Origin: Jaenimonas drosophilae
Taxonomy: Eukaryota > Euglenozoa > Kinetoplastea > Trypanosomatida > Trypanosomatidae
Assembly (NCBI GenBank): GCA_030849065.1
Contig: JASAON010001621.1
Location: 1-64,000, forward strand
Reading direction: 5' to 3'
Length of the DNA: 64,000 nt
Shown here: positions 55,467 to 64,000 of the stretch, piece after piece
How the letters are laid out: every line of letters begins with the position of its first letter
Numbering within the stretch: position 1 is the first letter of the stretch
Position numbers and translations under genes: made by a program
The notes under the pieces: model-generated
Told to the model about the DNA's origin: nothing
The model's database searches: none
What the model saw: the letters and a program-made list of their open reading frames with translations, nothing else

Positions 55467-55844
55467 CATCGTCGGACCAATTTTTGGTTTGATTTTCTGG
55501 TTTTTTTTTTCGTCCGACGATAATTGGATGATTCTAAATGACATGAACGTGATAATGGACCGAGTGCCCTTCCTGAGTGTGTGTTGTGCTGCGCAATGTG
55601 CCTCTGCTGCCCCCCCCTCTCATCCTTCCCTACAACCCTCCCTCCCCCATCAATCGCTGGGGAGCGGGAAGTGGGTGTGGGTGGAGAGGCAATGAGCCGT
55701 GATTGGCATCTCGACGAGTCCCTCTCCCTCCTTCATCGCGACGGCCACTTCATGTGGCTCGCTTCACTGGTGTAGCTACCGCGCTGCCACGATATATTCC
55801 TACCACAACACTTCAAGAGACGCACGTGCACCTACTCCCTCTCT
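55439..55844 (+). promoter_or_regulatory. Copy-specific 3' UTR and spacer of the first TCTP gene
   Basis: After about 28 bases shared with the second copy, the sequence is unique to copy 1 until the duplicated upstream block resumes at about 55845. It contains a perfect 10-bp inverted repeat (55468-55477 and 55512-55521) around a T-rich loop of 34 bases, C-rich stretches (55610-55650) and no credible gene. Confidence 0.7.
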
Positions 55845-56490
55845 TCCTCTTCCTCTTCTCCTTCTTCACTGTACTTCACTTAGGAACACCTTCTCTGTTC
55901 TCGTCCAGCTACACAACCCACACTTTTACTTCTCCCCACATACATCAACATGAAGATCTTCAAGGATGTCCTGACCGGCGCCGAGGTGGTGTGCGACAAC
56001 GACCGTCCGTTCGACGTTGAGGGCGACATCGTGTACGTCATTCGCGGCCGCTACATCGATGTTGGTGGTGAGGACTACGGTATCTCTGCCAACGTAGATG
56101 AGAACGCCGATGAGGGTGCCACTGGTGAGGTTGCCGATGGCAAGGAGCGCGTCGTGGATATGGTGTACAACAACCGTTACACCGAGACCAGCTACGACAA
56201 GGCCACCTACATGGCGCACATCAAGAACTACATGAAGGCCCTTCTTGAGAAGATTGAGGATGACGAGGCCAAGAAGGCCTTCCAGACCAACGCCGCCACC
56301 TTCGTGAAGAAGGTGCTGAAGGAGGTGGATGAGTACCAGTTCTTCATTCCTGAGGGCAATGAGGAGGACCCCGATAGCGGCATGATCGTGCTGTGCCGCT
56401 GGGATGAGGAGACCCCTGTCTTCTACATGTGGAAGGACGGCCTCCGCGGTGAGCGTGTTTAGGCAGTATATATGTGTGTATGCACGTACA
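55845..56490 (+). repeat. Duplicated block, TCTP copy 2
   Basis: The partner of 54821-55466. The identity ends soon after the stop codon; beyond about 56490 the two 3' UTRs are unrelated. Confidence 0.9.
55950..56462 (+). CDS. TCTP: Translationally controlled tumour protein homologue, copy 2
   Basis: The 170-residue product is identical to the one encoded at 54926, with no synonymous change seen on comparison, which points to recent duplication or gene conversion. The acceptor AG (TTCACTTAG, 55882-55883) and the second one (CCAG, 55907-55908) occupy the same places as in copy 1, so 5' ends of the two mRNAs will be the same. Any difference in regulation must lie in the 3' UTR, which here is pyrimidine-rich (T7 at about 56537) and lacks the inverted repeat of copy 1. 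Function as for copy 1: a cytosolic growth- and stress-related protein of the Mss4-like fold. Confidence 0.97.
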   Translation: MKIFKDVLTGAEVVCDNDRPFDVEGDIVYVIRGRYIDVGGEDYGISANVDENADEGATGEVADGKERVVDMVYNNRYTETSYDKATYMAHIKNYMKALLEKIEDDEAKKAFQTNAATFVKKVLKEVDEYQFFIPEGNEEDPDSGMIVLCRWDEETPVFYMWKDGLRGERV

Positions 56491-57162
56491 GCTGCTCTCC
56501 CTCTCTCCCTTCCATAACTCGCCAGAAGTGGCATTCTTTTTTTCATTTATTTTGTTTCTGTTGTGTGGAGCTCGACCAGTACGTTGGCTTCCAGTTTCTG
56601 CCGCTCGCTGAAGAAGACAAAGGCGTGGGTGTTGTTACATGGACTTGGAGGAGAAGGGGGCAGCGTGAGCGCCCCCCCTCTCTCTTCCTCTTGTTCCGTT
56701 CACCTTCGTCCTTCTACGCCGCAGCAACGTACTGTGCCATGCTCCTCACTCCATAAGAAGAGACTAAAGCACCAGAGTGTTGGTGGCTGCTCTACGCTTG
56801 GCGATGGCCGCGCGTGCAGCGGCTGGACCGCCCTCTAAAGCCCCCCTCCTTCCTGCCATCTACAAACAGAAGATGGTTCTGCACACATCCTGCTCTTCAT
56901 CTACTCAACCCACTCCATTTGCGAACCATTCTTCTCTCTCTTTTTTTTTTGCCATATTGATGTTGCTGCCTTCTTAGCGTCCAGGTTGCGTAGCTGTGGT
57001 GGCACCTACGGGGAGGAATGTGGTGTAGGTGTAGGATTCACTCCAGCGACACACCTTACGATACTTCTCTCAGAGGTCCTCCTCCCTCGTGTGCTCCCCA
57101 ACTAGCACACCAGTACACAAGAGACACAAGAACCTTCACACAACCTTAGAATACACTTCATC
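56463..57162 (+). other. Long 3' UTR / intergenic region, TCTP copy 2 to MUS81
   Basis: A 700-base gap, among the longest of the window. It has several pyrimidine tracts: about 56496-56512, T-rich 56537-56562, and T10 at 56941-56950 followed by TTCTTAG (AG about 56977-56978). Short open frames exist (for example from ATG 56804, about 57 codons), but they are low in complexity and lack any sign of a gene. The left half is probably the TCTP copy 2 3' UTR and the right part the 5' UTR of MUS81. Confidence 0.5.
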
Positions 57163-59106
57163 ATGACTTCACAACCCATCAACACCTCGATGCGGCATCT
57201 CACGTGGGAACACGAAGAGGTTTGCACCTCGTTACTCAACACGTCGAGCTCTCACGGACACGTGGCCGCCGCTCTGCTACACCAACAGGAGTGCCTGACA
57301 GGTTTGGAGCAACGCTCTGCCGTGGGTGAGCTTGCTGATGCCTTGGCCAAGTACCCACTACCTGTGCTTCACCCCTGCTCCGCCAACATCCTCCATGGGG
57401 GAGGCCCACGCACCGAAGAGGCGCTGCGACGTGCTCTCAAGACGGCTCATTCGCCAACCACAACGATGGAGACGACGGAGGCGGCCTTCTCACCATCATC
57501 CTCTCCATTTCGCTTCTGCGCATCGGCATCCTTTCATCAACACTTACGTGCGTGTGCAGCATCTTCGGGCCTTAACCAACGGAGGCTGAGGATGGAGGGA
57601 CTATGCCACACGGAGCGAGGCTCGCGGTCGCGCGGACGCAGCAAACGAAGCCGCTCCACCACCACCACCACCACCATGACGGCGGGCCGCATGGCTGATG
57701 GAGAGCGATGGCCTCCTCTGGTGGACCCACTTCCGTCAGGTACTTCATTGGCCAGCTCCGCCACCACGACCTCCAACAACGCCGTCCCAGGCTCTCTTGC
57801 CGCCCGCGTCGATGAGAGCCTCACCCTCCTGGAGGAGCTGCTGCAAGGTACCAGCCATGAGAGAGGCGCACAAGACCAACCCATCAGTATCATCTCTGCA
57901 AGACGTGATGCCCCTCCACAGCCGTGCCCATCACCGTCCTCTGCCGCGGGAGGGCGCTTGGCCTCACCGCCACGAACGGTCTTCTTATTTGGTCAGTCCC
58001 CACCACCTCCTTCTTCTTCGCAGGCCGCCACCTCACCGCCACGGATGCCATCGCCCACACCTCCTCCTCCTCCTCTTCCTCTTCCTCCACGGCTGCTGGA
58101 CTCCCCCGATGACTACTTGGAGGAGCTCCGTCGCTCCGCCAAGGCATCGTCGCGGGCCGCTTCTTCTGTACCGCCTGAGCCAAGCAGCACTCGGTGGCAG
58201 CTGCTCGTGGATCATCGTGAACGTACGGCGGGCACCCATCAAGGCATGACCTCCCTCCTGGAAGCCAAGGGTGTACCTTACGCATCTTGCACGCTTCCCT
58301 GCGGTGACTTCGTCATCAACGTTGACGCAACCCCAAATAACACACCAACAACAACGGAAGTCGTGCTGGCATCGTCCATGGCAGAAAAAGATTGTGGCGG
58401 CGGCGATGCGTTGCCACCCACGCAGCTCTACGAGCACCTACTACCCGTTGTGGTGGAGCGCAAGACCATCATGGACCTCGATGCGAGCGTAAAGTCGTCC
58501 CGCTATCACCAACAGCGTCACCTCCTCGCTGCCTCCCCCTTTCACCAGGTGTTGTGGCTCGTCGAAGGGGTGGGGCCACGTGCCTTTAGCCACGGACGTG
58601 GTGGGGCGGCGGCGAGTGCGGCCACAGCGGAGCAGGTTGCCATGCGGGTGAGCTCCGCCTGTGCCACGCTCGGCTCCACGGCCAAGATGAGCGTCATTCG
58701 TACCCGCAGCGTGGAGGAGTCCATGTTCTTCCTCAAGGCACTTGCCGAGCGTGGCGTGCACTCACTAGGTCGAGCGCCGACCCTTGACAAGAACAACTTG
58801 TGTGGCGCAGTGGTGCCACGTAGCCTCCCACTGGGCCCGTGCCTTGACCGTGTGGCGGCGCTTCACCAGTCAATGCGTGATCAGACCGTCTTCCCTCGCA
58901 TGCTCTTGTGCATGCGGGGCTGCACCACACCACTGGCGGCCCTCATCACCCGCCGCTACGGCAGCCTCTACGCCTTCTGGAAGCATCTACGTCGGGTTGG
59001 TCGCCAGGCCTACGATCGGTCGGATGACCTCCGCGGGCTCACTCTGCCACAACGCAAGACGCTGGTGCTGCTGACGGAGTTCCTTCTTGCAGAGGAGTAC
59101 CTCTAG
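57163..59106 (+). CDS. MUS81: MUS81-type structure-specific endonuclease
   Basis: A 647-residue XPF/MUS81-family nuclease subunit that should cut branched DNA (3' flaps, stalled forks, recombination intermediates) with an EME1-type partner. The N-terminal block LADALAKYPLPVLHPCSANIL (about 57-77) matches the MUS81 helix-hairpin-helix (AL.SL..YPLPL.SG.EA.IL). The ERCC4 nuclease domain (about 345-520) has LLVDHRER with catalytic Asp350, GDFVI, and the metal motif ERKTIMD (432-438), followed by DASVKSSRYHQQRHLL, as in MUS81. The C-terminus (about 585-647) holds a second helix-hairpin-helix. The middle (120-340) is Ser/Pro-rich and disordered, which accounts for the extra length over human MUS81 (551). 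All catalytic residues seen are intact. Confidence 0.9.
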   Translation: MTSQPINTSMRHLTWEHEEVCTSLLNTSSSHGHVAAALLHQQECLTGLEQRSAVGELADALAKYPLPVLHPCSANILHGGGPRTEEALRRALKTAHSPTTTMETTEAAFSPSSSPFRFCASASFHQHLRACAASSGLNQRRLRMEGLCHTERGSRSRGRSKRSRSTTTTTTMTAGRMADGERWPPLVDPLPSGTSLASSATTTSNNAVPGSLAARVDESLTLLEELLQGTSHERGAQDQPISIISARRDAPPQPCPSPSSAAGGRLASPPRTVFLFGQSPPPPSSSQAATSPPRMPSPTPPPPPLPLPPRLLDSPDDYLEELRRSAKASSRAASSVPPEPSSTRWQLLVDHRERTAGTHQGMTSLLEAKGVPYASCTLPCGDFVINVDATPNNTPTTTEVVLASSMAEKDCGGGDALPPTQLYEHLLPVVVERKTIMDLDASVKSSRYHQQRHLLAASPFHQVLWLVEGVGPRAFSHGRGGAAASAATAEQVAMRVSSACATLGSTAKMSVIRTRSVEESMFFLKALAERGVHSLGRAPTLDKNNLCGAVVPRSLPLGPCLDRVAALHQSMRDQTVFPRMLLCMRGCTTPLAALITRRYGSLYAFWKHLRRVGRQAYDRSDDLRGLTLPQRKTLVLLTEFLLAEEYL

Positions 59107-59408
59107 TTGCCCTCGTACACACACACACACACATCACCATGTGCCCTTCATGATCAACTCGACGTTCATCCATCTCATGGACTCTCCCTGACCCACACAC
59201 CAAGTCTTCTTCTCTCTTCTTCACGTACATCTTCATCTTTCGTTGCAGGCCTCAATACAGTCGTAGCGGACGTGTGACGAGCTGCCAATCCACTCAACCG
59301 AACAGACCAACCTTCCCCTCACTCACCCCCCCTTCTCACACACCTCTTCTTGGCAGCACTAGCAGAAGCAGCGGTCTTCGTCACTACGAGCATGCTGACG
59401 GCTTTGTG
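59107..59408 (+). promoter_or_regulatory. Intergenic region and 5' UTR of the RecQ gene with a minimal uORF
   Basis: A 302-base gap. (CA)n lies at about 59120-59134. Pyrimidine tracts at 59207-59222 and 59311-59350 precede acceptor AGs, the best at 59355-59356. An upstream ATG at 59392 opens a 5-codon uORF whose TGA (59407-59409) shares its A with the main ATG at 59409. Confidence 0.6.
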
Positions 59409-61022
59409 ATGAGTGCTGCTGTTGTTGCTCCTCCTGCTGCGGTGGATTCATCATCCATTCGTGGCCCATGCCGCGAGTGGCTGCAGAAGCTCCATGGTGC
59501 GGCCAGGGCGACGATGGCAGCCGCGCCACCTCCCGGGACACAGGTGGTGCAGATGCCACACGTTGCCAAGGCCCTCCTCACGGCACAGGCCAATGACTCT
59601 CCACCGCCCCTCTTCGCTTTGACGGGCAGCGACCGACAGGCGATGAGTCGCCCGCCGCCACCAACTCGTCAGGCCCCGACATCCTCATCCTCCACCTTCC
59701 GTCCTCCCACAACGGCTGCGCCCTTGGCTGGGCCCTCTCCCCGTGGCGTTGACGTGCCGCCAGACGAACACGCACAGGCCACGCACCGACCCTTTCAGAA
59801 CCACGTGCATCAAGCGGAACCTTCGACGTCCACGGCGCTCGTTGACCTGACGGCCCTCAAGGCTAAGCTGAGTGAGGTCTCTGCCACCCTCTTATCTGCG
59901 CACCAACAACGCCACGAGCTGGTGTCACTGGAGGATGAGGAGCACGACGCCACGACGGAGTTGGCCCGCCTAGACGCAGATATCCATCGCATGGAGGAGA
60001 TGTTCTGGCGTCTACGCGCTTCCTTGGCGACGGCCCTTCATCGTACCGCGCCAACACCGCTCAATCTATCATCCACCTCGACCCCACTTCTCAACGGCGT
60101 CGCTGCTGGTGGTGGTGATGGACCTAACCCTTCCTCCTCATCACGAAGCTTTGCCCCCACCATGAACCAACCTCCTCCCGGAGTACCATCAACAGCGGCG
60201 GCCTATTCTTCTCTGTCGCAGCGCATGGGTAGCTCAGACATGCTGAACCGTGCAGGTGGGGCCCTAGCACCATGGGGTGGATCCACTGACGTGATGATGC
60301 ATGGTAGCCGCGAGGGTAGCGCCATGCCAGGCTTCGTCCCCGCCAACACCATCATCACCACCACCACCTCCATGATGGGCCAGTGGGTCGATGACAGCGG
60401 CGGCGCCATGTCACGACGTACCGCCCAGGGTTTTTCGTGGGAGCAGTACGAACAACAACAAACGAGCGCGGGTGCCGTGGCACCGCACCACCTCTCACGT
60501 GAAGAGATCGCGGCCACCGCCGAGGTCGTCCTCCCCGTGAATCCGACGCACCAATACGGCCAAGAAAACTTTCCCTGGTCGGTGGAGCTCCGCCGTACGA
60601 TGCGCGATGTCTTTGGTCTTCACGACTACCGCCACTGCCAGCTCGGGGTGATGAACGCCTGCATGGACGGCCGCGACGTCTTTGTGCTGCTCCCCACCGG
60701 TGGCGGCAAGTCGCTCTGCTACCAGCTGCCCGCACTCCTGCCGAATCCAGCCCAGGTCACCATCGTCCTATCCCCCCTCCTCTCACTCATTCAGGATCAG
60801 GTCTACGCCCTCATTGCCAACGACATCCCCGCCATGGCCTTGACGGGCCAAACGAACGATGCCGCCCGACGTGAGCTCTTCCATGAGTGGTCCACGGGGC
60901 ACATCCTCCACGCCCTCGTCTACGTCACCCCCGAGTACTTTGGCCGCAGCGACCACTTCGTCCAGACCCTCCGTGGCCTGGCCAATCGTCAGCTGCTGCA
61001 CCGCTTCGTTGTGGATGAGGCG

Positions 61023-61054
<32 letters not shown>

Positions 61055-63851
61055 GCCCGACTACCGCAAGCTCTCCATTCTCAAGGCGCACTTCCCCGAG
61101 GTTGCCATCACCGCCCTCACCGCCACCGCCACCGATGTTGTGCAGCAGGACGTCATCAAGACCTTGGCGCTGCACGACGCCATCATCTTCAAGGGCAGCT
61201 TCAACCGTGCCAACCTGCGCTACGTTGTGCAGCACGTTGGGGCAAAGCATGTGGGGACGACCGTGGTGGAGCTCATCCGCTCACGCTACCCAGCGAATGC
61301 GTGTGGCATCGTCTACTGCCTGAGCCGCAAGAATTGCGAGGAGATGGCGGGCCAACTGCGAGGGGCGGGCATCTCTGCCGGCTACTACCACGCCGATGCG
61401 GCGGGGAAGAATGAAACGCAAGAGCGCTGGACGCGTGATGAGCTGCAGGTGGTTTGCGCCACCATCGCCTTTGGCATGGGCATCAACAAGCCCGACGTCC
61501 GCTTCGTCATCCACGCCGCCATGCCCAAGTCCATTGAGGGCTACTACCAAGAGAGTGGCCGAGCGGGGCGTGATGGTCTGCCGTCGGATTGCATCCTCCT
61601 ATGCACCACGACGGACCGTCAGCGGCAGTCGCGGCTCATTCTGGGTTCCAAGGACTGGCGTGCCTCGCTCCTCTCCCTCTACCGAATGGTGGCCTACACC
61701 ACGAATGAGGTGGATTGCCGCCGACAGCAGCAGCTGACGCACTTTGGCGAGGTCGTGGACCGGCACTACTGCTTGACGGAGGCGGCGAGCTCAACCAACT
61801 CCATCTTGTGTGATAACTGCGCCCACAAGCGAAGCATGAAGTGGTCCGCAAAGGATGCCAGCCTCAACAACATCCTCATGGATTTGGTCCGTCTGATGCA
61901 GCGCTTGGGCGGCATGACGTCGAAGCAGCTCGTCGCCGTCTACCGTGGCACCCACAGTGAGATGGGCAAGGTGATCGAGGCCCGTCTGCGTGAGCGAGGG
62001 ACGCCCGTGGAGTACAAGAATGGCGCGCGTCTGCCCAAGACACTGATTGAGCATGCCATTCTCCAGGCTCTCTTGCACGGCATCTTGTATGAACGGCTGG
62101 ACACCGTCGGGGACTTTGCCGTCGTGGCATTTTTGGAGCTGGGCGACATGAGCGTCTTCAAGCAGGTGGAGTCGGGCCAACGCACCATCACGGCGGCACA
62201 ACGTGAGGAGAGCTCCGCCGCATCGTCGAGGACAGCTCTACGAAGTGGTGGGGCGGTGGTGGTATCTGCGATGGCGGATGATGATGTGGGCAACGACGAT
62301 GATGCGCCGCTCACGGAGCTGATGCGACGCGATCAGGCGAAGCACCATCGCCAAGGAAGGGGCCAAGCCACGGCAGCCACCACATCGTCTGGACGTGCCG
62401 TGGCCACCTCCTCTGCCACCCACACCAGCAAGCCAAGGAAGAAGCCGACGGCGACCGCCGGGGCATCGTCCTCGCGCTACGTCATGGATGCCTGTAGCGG
62501 ATCGAGCAGCGGCACATCCTCCGACTCTGACTCTGAGGATAGTCTCGGCTCCTTCATCCACGATGGCAGCTCATCCGAGGCCATCTCCACCCCATCCCAG
62601 CGCGATCGGAGAAGGATGATGACGGTGCGCGACTCCACCAGCTCCGTTGAGACGCGCCCCTCGGCCTCGGTGCAGGACACCCGACGTCTGCGAAAGCGCG
62701 CCAGAACTGATGCCACCTCCAATGCCAGTGCATCCGAGCTGATTGTAACTGTGCCCGCGGCACGTCTGCGACGTTTGCAGCAATCCATGCAGGTGGAGCT
62801 CGAGGGTCTTGTGCAGAAGCTCGCCGAGACCTCCGAGGGTGGTCGCTTGTATAACGTGATGCCCAAGAAGACGATTCACGCCCTGACGGAGACCCTTGCG
62901 GTGCCAGGCTGGGGCAGCTTGGAGCACTTCTTCGATTTGGAGGGTATGGGCAAGAACAAGATCAAGAAGTTTGGCGCGGACATCCTGCGCTTGTACCGCC
63001 ACATTCGTCACTTGGAGATTGGGGACGTGGCGGAGCTCAGCGCAGAGGAGGAGCAGCGCCTGCAGCAGATTGTGGTGCCACAGCGCCGACTTCCACGTGT
63101 TGTGGGTGCGGGGACGACGAACCTGGACGCGGAGACGGTCGTGGAGGTGGAGGCGATGCGCACACCAGAGCGCCAGACCACAACCACGGCGGTACCAGGC
63201 CTCCTCCTCTCCGCCGGACCGAGCCCCGCTGTATCTGCCCGAACAAGTGGCGGAGTTGTTGTTGCTGCGTCTTCTACTGCCGCCGATGGGGCCGCCGTTG
63301 TGCCGCCATCTCCCCCGCGTGGGGGACCCCCTACGACAAACTTGACGGAGCCCTCGCGACGGCGTACCGTCTTCACCTACGCCACCGCCCCAACCTTTGA
63401 TCCTTCCGCCATTCACACCGTCGCCTCGGTGGAGGAGAGCGGCCGCAGCCCCGCCCATCCACCGCCATCGCCATCCATCCTTGTTGGCAGCTCCACTGCC
63501 CAACAGTCGCTGGCGCTCATTCCCGATCCATCACGTCTCGCCGAGGAGGGCCGACGCTCCTACGCTGACACGATGCCAGCACAGGTTCTCTTTGGATGTA
63601 CCCCCACCTCCACCCCAATAACCAACACCACCACGACCATCAGCTCCGCCGATCTGCACAACACGGAGGAGCTCTTCGCACTCTGTGAAGACGCAGTGGC
63701 ACGTACGCCCATGAGCCGTCCCGCCATGACAACGGCCGCAGCAGAGGTGGTTGGGCAGGTGGACGACGATGGCAGCCCGAGTGGGAGGCCTGAGGGGGCG
63801 GCAGTGGTACGGCGCCGGACGGAGGAATTCACGGTGGAGGACTCAGATTGA
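59409..63851 (+). CDS. RecQ-family DNA helicase (BLM/Sgs1 type)
   Basis: A 1480-residue 3'-5' helicase. The core is complete: RHCQLGVM (motif 0), LLPTGGGKSLCYQLPA (motif I, GGGKS at 431-435), VDEAHCVSQWGHDFRPDY (motif II, DEAH 536-539, plus the aromatic-rich loop), TALTATA (motif III), FGMGINKPDVRFVIH (motif V) and YYQESGRAGRDG (motif VI). The RQC zinc site follows (CRRQQQLTHFGE... CDNC), and an HRDC-like domain occurs at about 1127-1200 (NVMPKKTIHAL...GMGKNKIKKFGADIL). The N-terminal 380 and C-terminal 280 residues are disordered; a coiled-coil segment (about 145-205) may oligomerise the protein. BLM-type architecture predicts roles in recombination control and fork repair, probably with topoisomerase III. 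No WRN-type exonuclease is present. Confidence 0.94.
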
Positions 63852-64000
63852 GAGGGTCGTGTGTGTGTGGGCCACTGCGCCAAGAAGTTGCTATCTGAGT
63901 TGGCGACGGAGTTAGATGATTGCGATCATCATCATCATCATCATCATCGTTGAACGAAGATAATCACGACCACGTCGTCCGCCTCGCTCGTGTTGCGTGT
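63852..64000 (+). other. Downstream region with (ATC)n repeat
   Basis: The 3' end of the RecQ gene. A TG-rich stretch (63858-63870) and eight ATC units (63925-63948) are seen. The next gene is beyond the window. Confidence 0.7.
63925..63948 (+). repeat. (ATC)n microsatellite
   Basis: Eight uninterrupted ATC units. Confidence 0.9.

Noticed and set aside
54902..56546. Minus-strand open frames (192 and 206 codons) opposite both TCTP genes
   Set aside because: They are identical mirror frames of the TCTP coding strand, caused by codon usage of a highly expressed gene. The products lack relatives I recognise and the strand opposes all other genes.
56804..56977. 57-codon frame in the gap before MUS81
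   Set aside because: It ends in the translated T10/pyrimidine tract of the next acceptor, and is Ser/Pro/Ala-rich with no acceptor close to its ATG.
1..64000. tRNA, rRNA, snoRNA clusters, telomere repeats, transposons and CRISPR arrays
   Set aside because: I looked for TTCGA-type T-loops, TTAGGG repeats, reverse-transcriptase or transposase motifs and spaced direct repeats and saw none. Small RNAs cannot be excluded by eye.

Overview
The window looks like part of a kinetoplastid (trypanosomatid or bodonid) nuclear chromosome. All 24 well-supported protein genes lie on the + strand. None shows an intron. They are separated by short gaps that carry pyrimidine-rich tracts followed by an AG just upstream of the first ATG, the layout expected for polycistronic transcription with spliced-leader trans-splicing. 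The code appears standard: TAA, TAG and TGA all end recognisable proteins at their expected C-termini. Typical kinetoplastid content includes a tandem TCTP pair, many long low-complexity insertions and IQ/WD/kinesin proteins. The genus cannot be told from the sequence alone. Nothing prokaryotic (operons, CRISPR, insertion sequences) and no tRNA, rRNA or telomere repeat was seen.

Layout. 1-2145: gene-free and compositionally extreme. It is C-rich at the left end and G/T-rich with long G runs from about 480 to 1940, and looks like a divergent strand-switch / transcription-start region. 2146-18766: moderate-GC genes: BLUF-like protein, divergent cyclophilin, TRAPPC6, a small mitochondrial-type membrane protein, mitochondrial IF-2, an IQ-motif protein, HID1, a RING protein, a class I histone deacetylase, a RING/EF-hand protein and a coiled-coil protein. 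19110-34461: MLH1, a giant divergent kinesin, a 45-bp-repeat protein, a CitE/CLYBL-type lyase, a zinc-ribbon STE-type kinase and a candidate 40-residue gene. 34699-52986: an ABCC-type transporter with damaged ATP sites, an unknown mitochondrial-type protein, a giant WD-repeat protein, a candidate 46-residue gene and a START-domain protein. 53293-63851: PWP1, two identical TCTP genes, MUS81 and a BLM-type RecQ helicase.

How the genes fit together. As usual in kinetoplastids, neighbours are mostly functionally unrelated and share only a transcription unit. Themes that recur are genome maintenance (MLH1, MUS81, RecQ helicase, histone deacetylase), Golgi/vesicle traffic (TRAPPC6, HID1), mitochondrial function (IF-2, CitE-like lyase, two orphan proteins with presequence-like N-termini) and cytoskeletal or flagellar candidates (kinesin, IQ protein, WD protein). 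Regulation is expected to be mainly post-transcriptional. The TCTP pair shows this best: identical coding and 5' flanking sequence, but different 3' UTRs. GC content rises strikingly from left to right across the unit (sampled rows: 43-47% near 2-5 kb, 55% near 21 kb, 68-75% near 45-60 kb).

Starts were set to the first in-frame ATG after the best splice acceptor. Several reading frames run open further upstream, but those parts overlap the acceptor tracts and are probably untranslated.
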